From assembly GCF_026745355.1 (NCBI RefSeq), contig NC_079208.1:18469213-18533212 (forward strand): 64,000 nt of DNA. The letters are read 5' to 3'. Both the position numbers and the translations under genes were made by a program. Below are positions 56,331 through 64,000 of the stretch, in pieces. This DNA is from Beta vulgaris subsp. vulgaris (lineage: Eukaryota > Streptophyta > Magnoliopsida > Caryophyllales > Amaranthaceae). The notes below the pieces were generated by a model that was given only the letters and a program-made list of their open reading frames with translations, made no database searches and was not told where the DNA came from. Position 1 is the first letter of the stretch; every line of letters starts with the position of its first letter.

Positions 56331-58135
56331 GAAAACTAATTGTTAGAGTTAGGAACCCAATCTTTCTTGGGTTCCTTTCCTTCAGGAACAATAGATTTCT
56401 TTTTCCAATTATTTACTTGTTTCCAAGTTTCTATTAAGCGACCAAGTCTTTAGGACAAGAGTTCCTAAAATGACCAGTGTTCCCACAAAACATACAAACT
56501 TTATCACTTGGTAAATCAACTCTCTTTTTAGGTTTTTCAAATTTCTTTTTGTGATTAAAACCAAGACCTTCGTTCGTTTTGTTTGAGGGTTCTTAATCCA
56601 TTTGGTAATAGGCATTTTTTTTTCTTCTCTTTGGTGACAGTTCCCCTTCAAGTTCCTTTTTTCTATTTCCAAAAATGAAACATGATTTTTCAATTCGTTT
56701 ATTTCAGATTTGAAACTTTGCAAGGGAACTGACTTAATGTCAAATGAACTTACTTCAGGAACAAACTCTTTTATTGTGATAACTCAAGGCTTAACAAGTA
56801 GTTCTCATTTTTAAGATTTTCGAAATCCTCTTTAATTTAAGATTTTTGTAAACAATAACTCGAAAAATCTTTTCTCAATATCATTCGAACACTTTTAAGC
56901 CAAGAGGTATGTTCCTTTGAACTTAAAGCATGTTGACATTGTTTCAGTTTAATAGACTCATCTTTGCAATCATTTACGGCATCAACAATAAACTCAAATA
57001 ATTTTTCTTTACTTAAAGAATTAAGACGAGTTTTGATGGTGTCTAGACTTGCCTCAAGAGATTCAATCTCTTCATCAGATTCGGAATTGTCAAGAGCCAT
57101 AAGACAAAGTTTGCAGTCTCTTCATTTGGTTGAGGATCATCTTCTTCTATGAGTCAGAGTCTCCCCATGCAGCAACCATAGCTTTCTTCTATGTCAGATC
57201 GAGTATAGGATTTTGTATTCCTGTTCTATCTTTCCTTCGTTCCCTTCCTTTGCCTTTTTCTTGTTCCCATTGGGGACAATCCTTGATAAGTGCTCGAACT
57301 GCCACACTTATGACAAACAAGTTTGTTAGAATATTTCTTATTCTTACCTTTGTATCTCCTTCTTCATGTTCCTAAACATTCTTTTGAATTTTCGGACCAT
57401 GAGAGCAGATTCTTCTTCGTCAATTTTCGAGTCATCACTTTCATCAGCTTTCAAGGCAATCGATTTTGCTTGGACATGCATCCATTCTCATTGTCCAATT
57501 GCAACTCATGAGTCATAAGGGAACCAGCAAGTTGTTCCAAATTGAACTTGTAAAGTCCTTAGTTTCCTGTAAGGCAGTTACCTTAGCCATCCATCGATCC
57601 CTAGGAAGGCTCCTTAGGACCTTTCGTACCTGTTCCTCAGATGTAATCACTTTCCAAGAGATGTTAGCTCATTAATAATATTATAAAGCGTGTAAACATG
57701 TCTTGGATAGATTCTTTTGACTTCATTTAAAAAGTTCATATTGGTTCATCAAAAGATCTATTTTTGATCTCTTAACTTCACTCGTACCTTCATGAGTGAC
57801 TTCAAGAAGATCCCAAATTTGTTTTGCGGTTTTCATCCCATGACACGATTGTGTTCATGAGGTCCAAGACCACAATGAAGCAGTTTTATACAAGAGCATT
57901 AATTTCCATTTTTCGAAATCTTTTATCAAATCAGATATAGATTTAGGAATTACCTCTTCTTGTCATTAGTGGTAGTGACTTCAAAATACCTACCTCTATG
58001 ACTCTCCATACCTGGTAATTGTCGGCTTTGATAAAGATCTCCATTCTGTTCTTCCAGTAAGTGTAGAAACTTACCATTGAACATTGGTGGCCTCTGCGTA
58101 GAGTACCCTTCTTCCAGTTTCTCTCTAGTATTCAT
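56331..58135 (-). pseudogene. copia-2 gag
   Basis: Starts MNTREKLEEGYSTQRPPMFN at 58,135, as in copia-1. The first CCHC (VCHKCGSS) is near 57,300-57,330. A 117-codon frame and an 88-codon frame rich in Ser, Glu and Leu (DNSESDEEIESLEASLDTIK, 56,837-57,100) show a likely coiled coil. The second CCHC, CMFCGNTGHFRNSC, lies at about 56,450-56,495 in a shifted frame. The gene is broken many times. Confidence 0.82.
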
Positions 58136-58180
58136 ATTTTCAAGATCTGAACTCAACAGGGTTTCCTGAGTTTTAGAGTT

Positions 58181-58195
58181 CCCGCTCTGATACCA
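58181..58195 (-). promoter_or_regulatory. PBS of copia-2
   Basis: TGGTATCAGAGCGGG on the minus strand, two bases after the 5' LTR end. It is the initiator-Met tRNA type. Confidence 0.92.
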
Positions 58196-58197
58196 AT

Positions 58198-59501
58198 TGT
58201 TGTATAATATGAGCACTATAAGAGGGGGGTGAATTATAGTGAGAGAATAAGCTATACTTTTTGCGGAATTAAAAGTAAACTTGGGAACAAACAATGGGAA
58301 CACGAGAGATTTTAGCGAGGAAAAACTTCCTAGGCCTAGTAGGAAGAAACAACCTCGACCACAAGGGATTTATTAAACAACTTTCCACTATAATAGGCCA
58401 AAACAACTCTGATTACAACCTATTACTTTTCTCTCGATTCTCAACTTAAGTCACTAACTCAAGTTCCCAACGACAGTTCCCACAACTGACGTTCTCTCAA
58501 ACTTCACTCGAATTCTTTCTCTTTCTCTTGCTTCACTCAAAACTTCTCACACTTACAAGAGTTCACTCAAACCCTTAACTAAAAAATACAATTTGTAAGA
58601 CAATGGAAGAGTAATTAATCCACTTCCTCCACTACTTAACTTAAATCTAAGAAGCAGTAAGTATTACGTGGTTTTAGATACTTGGGGAATAATTAAACTA
58701 CTTAAATTAATTAAGACTTGGGAAATAATTAACTAAGCCCACTAACCACTAACTACAAACATGTAGCAGTAGTTTAGGCGTGGTAACATATTTTTGGGGA
58801 GTAAATAAAATATTTACTTTAAATAGTTTTTAGGAAAATATCTTTAAAAATAAGTTTGATTAAAACGAATATCATTTTTATATTTAAAACGAAAATCTTT
58901 TCAAAACCGGAAACTATATTTAATTTTGAAAACAAAATCTTTTAGTTTAATTAAAATATAAAAGATAAGATTAAAAACAGTTTGATATTTATCTTAATAA
59001 AATCAGAAAATCAATTTAAATCTTTTCCTAACAAACTAATAACAAACTCCCTAAAATAGTGGATCTAGTCAAAACTATCCTAAAACTTCTAACTAACTTT
59101 GTTAGGCGCACAACAGATATTAGGCGCACTACTTAGAAGTTATTTAGGTGTTCCTAAAGCTGTCTATAAGTCTGTTCCTTAACCTTGTTCCTAACAGTGT
59201 CAGTGTCTGTTCCTTTCATGGGAACAGAACCAAGTTCCGTTTGAGAATTCACCACAAACTAAATTGAGCTTTCACTCAACCTTAACATGAAGATATTAAA
59301 TACACCCTATTGTATTATAATCTTCACTCCAAGCTTGATACTTCATCATTCGAACATCTGCACTTCGATCTTGATTAATTCTCCATTTTGATCTTCAATC
59401 AAGTATTCTCTTAGCTCGAGAATGAATTACCTAGCAATAACATAAATAAAATACACTATTTCTTTTGTGGTTAAGTCATCTTCAAAACTAAGGGGTCAAC
59501 A
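58198..59501 (-). repeat. 5' LTR of copia-2, missing its TATA segment
   Basis: From TGTTGACCCC (59,501) to ATACAACA (58,198). It shares 58,609-59,501 with the 3' LTR, then jumps directly to U5-like sequence near 58,607. The TATA-bearing segment present at 50,344-50,529 is missing. The U5 half aligns with the copia-1 LTR (CCTAGTGGTCGAGG-like block near 2,750). Confidence 0.88.
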
Positions 59502-59562
59502 AAAATAATACCTTTGACTTTTAAATAGTCAACCTTGGAAGAAATAACTCGTTTACATACTA

Positions 59563-61850
59563 TCTATATAATACTATAAAGCAATAAGGATTTGCTTATG
59601 TGTCAAGAGCAAATTGAATTGCTGATGTGTCAATCCTTTGTAATATCTTTTACAATTTTTTGCCACGTGTATTTGTATCTAAATATTTCTGTTATACATT
59701 ATTTTTTTAGGCATATAATTGGAAAGCTATTTAAGAAAGTTTTATGTTATGGAATGTAAATCAACTAAATTTTAGGAATCGATTGCTATTAATTAGTAAT
59801 TATTTATGCATTATAAAACTGCCAAAAAAATATATCTCCTAAATCCGATATTTTAGGCACTAATTAAAATAATCATATCCCTTAAATACGGTATTTTAGA
59901 AACTAAATAAAAATTCATATCCCTTAAATTCGGTATTTTAGTTACTAATCATATATTTTGGCACTAATTAAGAAATAAATTTATAGCAAGAAGCTGATAT
60001 TTTAGGTACTACTTAAGGTATTACAACTATTTAATTGAACATGTTGTACTCTCCTCTTAAACCCAAAAGCAAAAGTCTTAACAGATTATAATATTAAATT
60101 TAAAGTTTACCAAGGGACGTATTAATCATATAATAAGTTGTATTATAGGTTTTTTTTTAAAAGTTCAAATTATAAGATCATTGACCACATATTCATACCA
60201 TCAAAATTATAAGTTCATTGCAAACTATAAAATCGTGGGCCATCATATTACAAAGACTACGTTGTATCCCATAAAACGATGATAATTATTAGTAAATTAT
60301 ATTACAATGTGATTAGCAATACAAAACACGATCCACGATAAAATCAATAATAATTGATATTAGCACCTCATGTATAACATAAAAAAAATAAACATCTTAT
60401 GTATTAACACTTAGCTTGCATAAAAGAATAAACATCTTATGTACTAACACTTAGCTTGCACAAAAGAATAAACATCTTATGTACTAATACTTGCACAAAA
60501 GTCTAAAAATCTTATATACTAACACCTAATATTAAACTATCAACTAAAAAATGGATTAGCCAATATATAAATAGATAAGGAAAGATAACAAAGTCTCAAC
60601 AAAAGTTAACTTTTACTTGGCTCATGAGGTTTGTAAAACTTAAAAGAAGGTAGCCTAATTGTAACAACAAGCATGAGATGTCTTAAAGTTTAGTATAATA
60701 ACAATGGGACCCCTTTCATTGTACAAAATATCACATCGTAATATTTAAAATCCGCTAGAAATATGCTATCTTAACTGGTAAAATGTATGGCATCTCTAGG
60801 TAAAGTTAAAGATTAAAATTACATATAGAACTTATGTGAAATTTATTGTCCATAATTACAAGCTTTAAATTCTAAGAGAGGTGCATAAAATCTTACTTCT
60901 ATCTAGAAGCCGAATATATAATCTTAACAAAATCAAAGTTTGCTAATAAAGTTCCAAACCGTAACAAACCCTTACTTAGAACTCTCAGTCCTCAATGCCA
61001 TACAAATTCTGTCTTTTTCCATCTCAATTTGAACATCTAGAAAGTGATCATCATCTTCATATAAAAAACTTATGTAGATAACATCTGAATCTCAAACATC
61101 CAACATCAATGGATTAAAAACACAATCAAATTCATTTTTTCTCCATTTTCGAAAATATCAAGTGTGTTCGATGAGTCTGTGGTTGAACTTTTTGGATAAC
61201 TTTTTTCGAATAAATCTGGTATTGAACGGGAACTTTTTTTCTTTAATAACATAAGATTTAATTGATCGAATGTAGCAATTTTTTGAACAAATCTCCATTT
61301 TATTTAAATATGATATTAATTACCCAAATTCAGGAGAAAGGTTCAATTAAATATAACAATTCTAGCTATGTTTTAAATCTCCATTTCTGGTTTGTAATTT
61401 GCATGGGTTCAGTTTGCCATATCAAGAGCTACCAGTATTAGGGTTTGAAATTTTATTTTTGATAAAGATCACGAGATCTCAAGACAACAAAAGAATGGGG
61501 TGAGAGGGACTGTGGAAAGTAGGGACGGTTGAAAGTGGGAAAAGAAGTGGTTATATGATCGAATCCCAATAATGGAGCGAATTGTGATTTTATTTGATCC
61601 TCAATGTGAAGCAATGGGTAGAGCAGAGACTTTTTTAGTCAACGTCGCACGATAATATTAACTACATCAGTCATTGAACGCACGGGTTATAAGTCAGTTT
61701 TAAAATAATCCTAATGAACGCTATGATTATAAAAAGTTTAAATCACCGATCTAATATTTATCCTATGATTTTGGGAGAAATTAAACATCATAAAATCATA
61801 AAATTTATAAATAAAAAAATTTCGTGCATTTTGCACGGGTCAAAACCTAG
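59563..61850 (+). mobile_element. Non-autonomous Helitron, 2.3 kb
   Basis: Begins TCTATATAATACTATAAAGC after an A. Ends with the stem CGTGCA-TTT-TGCACG (61,823-61,837) and then CTAG followed by T. No target duplication. The interior has tandem repeats at 59,830-59,960 (about 55-base units with TATCCCTTAAAT and GGTATTTTAG) and 60,387-60,535, and no helicase. No captured exon was recognised. Confidence 0.83.
60387..60535. repeat. 40-base tandem repeat in Helitron
   Basis: Three to four units with AATAAACATCTTATGTACTA and ACTTAGCTTGCA, starting at 60,387, 60,427 and 60,467. The last unit is degenerate. Confidence 0.85.
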
Positions 61851-61907
61851 TTTATAAATATACATTAATATATATTTATAAAATTCATAAATTTACGGGG
61901 GATTACA

Positions 61908-62786
61908 TAAATGCTCACTATACATATGTGTATATAGTCTATGTATTGGGTTAAAATTTTGCAAGACATATTGTAGGTGAGCACAATAAATGATGCTAAA
62001 AAAATTGAATAAATCGAATTTACAAACTTATAATGCACCGAAGACCATATGATATAGTTAGTTTTCCTATGATATAGTCAGTTTCGTATGATATAATTGC
62101 CTTTTATATAGTCAATTTTCGAATGATATAAATGATTTTTTTTCCTAATATAATTAGTGTTGTGAGATAAAGTCATTTTGGATTCACAATAAACTATTGG
62201 AAACCTGGTCCACTCAAGACGTTTTGAAATGATAGTCATACACTTGTATTCATACTTGATGTCTTTAGGTTGTTGCTTGTTGGGCGCTCTAAATTGGAAA
62301 CTTATGTAATGAGATGTAAGGAGGGAGAAACAGGTTAAATATATACTTTTTTCGTTTCATATTAATTGTAATGTGGAGTTTTACACTTTTCAAAACATAA
62401 CTTGAACTATTGATATACATTGATATTTTTTTATAGTACAAACAAAACAAATCTAATAAAATCTCGTATAATTTTTTTTCTTGCATATAAATCACAAAAA
62501 TGGTCAAAGAAAAGTGTGAACAATGTAAACTGCAAATGTTGTATATTTATGGAATAGATGTACTGGTAGTCAACAACTAAAATCACAAGTTAAACCCAGT
62601 TGCTTCTAAGCCTTACAGATTGCCTTCTCATAACTTAGTATAAGTCCGCCTCACTTTGTTCCTTAAAAGGGTCATTTTGTAAGTTAAAAGAATCTTTCTA
62701 AGAGTTAAAGGAGTCACTTTGAGAAAATGGGTCACCCGTGTCAAAATTGAAATTCAAATACATGATTTCACTTTCTAGAATTGATA
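61908..62786. other. Unassigned AT-rich DNA
   Basis: No gene seen. It contains the minisatellite at 62,047-62,181. Confidence 0.5.
62047..62181. repeat. Degenerate ~20-base minisatellite
   Basis: About seven units related to TATGATATAGTCAGTTTT. The unit spacing is 17-21 bases and divergence grows to the right. Confidence 0.7.
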
Positions 62787-62788
62787 TA

Positions 62789-63045
62789 CTACCTCTGTTT
62801 TTATTTAGTTGCAACGTTTTGACTTTCACGCTTGCCAATGTACAATTTCAAATCGTTTTATCTCTAATTGTATTTAAGTAAAAATTATAAAAATTTGATA
62901 TTATGAAAGCTTATATCGAAACGAATCAAACAAGACCCCACATGACTATATTTTGTTTAACATATAAATCAATAAATGTGGTCAAATAAGAGAACATGAA
63001 TAGTGCAATTTGTCAAACATTACAACTAAAAGAGAACGGAGGTAG
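62789..63045. mobile_element. Stowaway MITE
   Basis: Ends CTACCTCTGTTTTTATTTAG and ...GAGAACGGAGGTAG, flanked by TA at 62,787-62,788 and 63,046-63,047. Length 257 bases, noncoding. Confidence 0.9.
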
Positions 63046-63047
63046 TA

Positions 63048-63627
63048 CTAAATAAAAATGAAATCCAAATTTCCAAACTCTACCTTAAACTCTTTTGATA
63101 CTATTCGTTACATTGTCAAGGTCTATTTACTTTTTTTTTTCACATCCAAATAGTGTCTCATATACCGTTAGTGTATTCAATTCTGTTCGACTTCTAATGA
63201 TATCGATTACTTTTATTATAGAATCTGTTTAGACTTTTTGATGATATTAATTACTATTATATATCCTCACGGGGTGTGATCGTGCTACTCACACTAGCAG
63301 ATGATTGGATTCTTCGAACGTATCTGAAAACTCGTCTAAATTTATAGACAAAATTTCTTTACAACTGTGCAGATATCGGGCTGCATATAGGGAAACCAGA
63401 TATGTATTACAACAGCCCCCAAAAAATTTAACAATTTCCTAAACGGGCTTTCTTGTATGACAACACTACGGCTAATTTAATATTTCGGAGGGGGAGGGAG
63501 GAAGAGATTATGAATGATACATATTAGAATCGATCGGATTACAGTCTATACGTCATTGACTGTCACAGGTGCAAGAACCAAATCAAATGCAACTGGAGAG
63601 TACACGTTTATATACAAAAGCAACCAG
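63048..63627. other. Intergenic DNA, probable 3' UTR of next gene
   Basis: No transposon end found. The right part is likely the 3' UTR of the minus-strand gene that follows. GGAGGGGGAGGGAGG lies at 63,487-63,501. Confidence 0.4.
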
Positions 63628-63885
63628 CTAAGCCCGTCCCCAGTATTTGTAATTTGCAACTTGGATATAGTATTGCACATATACGAATCCCTCAATCCTT
63701 TGCACAAAAGCCGGATTATCTGGACCAAAAAATTTGCCTAACCTGAACATTTTAGTAAAACAACAAAATTAGAACCGCTAGCAACATAGAGTTATGTAGC
63801 CAAATTTCGTGGTCTATGCAGATACTTACAGCCGCTGCCAAATGGCTATAACACAATGCTCATCTTGGTCGCCAGTAGCCAGAAC
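63628..63885 (-). CDS. Last two exons of an unidentified gene (partial)
   Basis: Two exons are proposed on the minus strand: 63,830-63,885 (VLATGDQDEHCVIAIWQR plus two bases) and 63,628-63,742 (ending YIQVANYKYWGRA and a stop). The donor is GTAAGTATC and the acceptor is TGTTCAG; the frame passes through the junction. The first exon resembles a WD40 blade (LATGDQD...IW), but this is weak. Retaining the intron would give a stop right after IWQRL, so the true end may differ. The 5' part lies outside the window. Confidence 0.4.
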
Positions 63886-64000
63886 CTGCAACAACAGTTC
63901 TATCAGTAACCCAATTTTGGAGAGTAGGAAATAGCAAAATAAAATAAAATAAAATATAAAAAAAAAAGAACCAGATACTTGAGTAAACATTCATGACTAA

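Larger units (their letters stand above)
50344..59501 (-). mobile_element. Sirevirus-like copia on minus strand (copia-2)
   Basis: Same family as copia-1: matching PBS, gag start, domain order and the PPT before TGTTGACCC. Order on the minus strand is 5' LTR (58,198-59,501), PBS, gag, protease, integrase, RT, RNase H, extra ORF, PPT, 3' LTR (51,419 down to about 50,344). No target duplication is present: Athila sequence lies on one side and a Tekay LTR on the other. Coding regions are heavily frameshifted. Confidence 0.92.
59502..61907 (-). repeat. Tekay-like LTR start, split by Helitron
   Basis: The minus strand starts TGTAATCCCCCG at 61,907. Beyond the Helitron it continues to GGTTGACTATTTAAAAGTCAA (59,515-59,535), parallel to the first 130 bases of the solo LTR at 39,778. 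Only about 118 bases of LTR remain outside the Helitron. It ends at the copia-2 border. Confidence 0.75.

Noticed and set aside
50344..59501. copia-2 as a simple nested insertion in Athila
   Set aside because: The two flanks belong to different elements and no target duplication exists.

Overview
This is repeat-dense DNA from a flowering plant, probably a eudicot; I cannot name the species. The evidence is a six-exon plant glutathione-peroxidase-like gene with GT-AG introns, plant-type LTR retrotransposons (Sirevirus-like copia, Tekay/Del-like, Tat-like and Athila-like gypsy), an L1-type LINE, Helitrons, and CACTA, hAT, Harbinger-like and Stowaway elements. I saw no prokaryotic gene, CRISPR array, tRNA or rRNA gene.

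Layout. 1-12,054: a Tekay-like gypsy element without recognisable coding sequence, split by a complete but frameshifted copia element (1,593-10,710, TSD TTGTA). 12,055-16,831: a gypsy gag fragment interrupted by a CACTA element (12,568-15,509) that holds a Helitron that holds a Stowaway MITE, followed by a Tekay LTR fragment. 16,832-18,290: a LINE ORF1-like fragment split by a hAT element. 18,294-24,547: a MITE, the promoter region and the GPX gene, the only clearly intact gene. 25,500-30,081: a decayed LINE split by a Harbinger-like MITE. 30,082-36,370: three Tekay-like LTR pieces on the minus strand. 36,371-38,740: gypsy and copia fragments. 38,953-50,343: an Athila-like element whose 5' LTR holds a solo Tekay LTR. 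50,344-59,501: a second Sirevirus-like copia on the minus strand with two differently damaged LTRs. 59,502-61,907: a Tekay LTR fragment split by a second Helitron. 62,789-63,045: a Stowaway MITE. 63,628-63,885: probable last exons of an unidentified minus-strand gene.

No set of genes here forms a pathway. GPX is a thioredoxin-type peroxidase working alone. The rest is a record of nested insertion followed by deletion and recombination. The most informative signals are structural: a paralogous empty site that fixes the Helitron borders, a microhomology deletion between LTRs, complementary LTR deletions in the second copia, and transposon ends built from repeated motifs. I found no convincing new multi-gene system. 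Element borders backed by target-site duplications are firm; borders of truncated LTRs are approximate.
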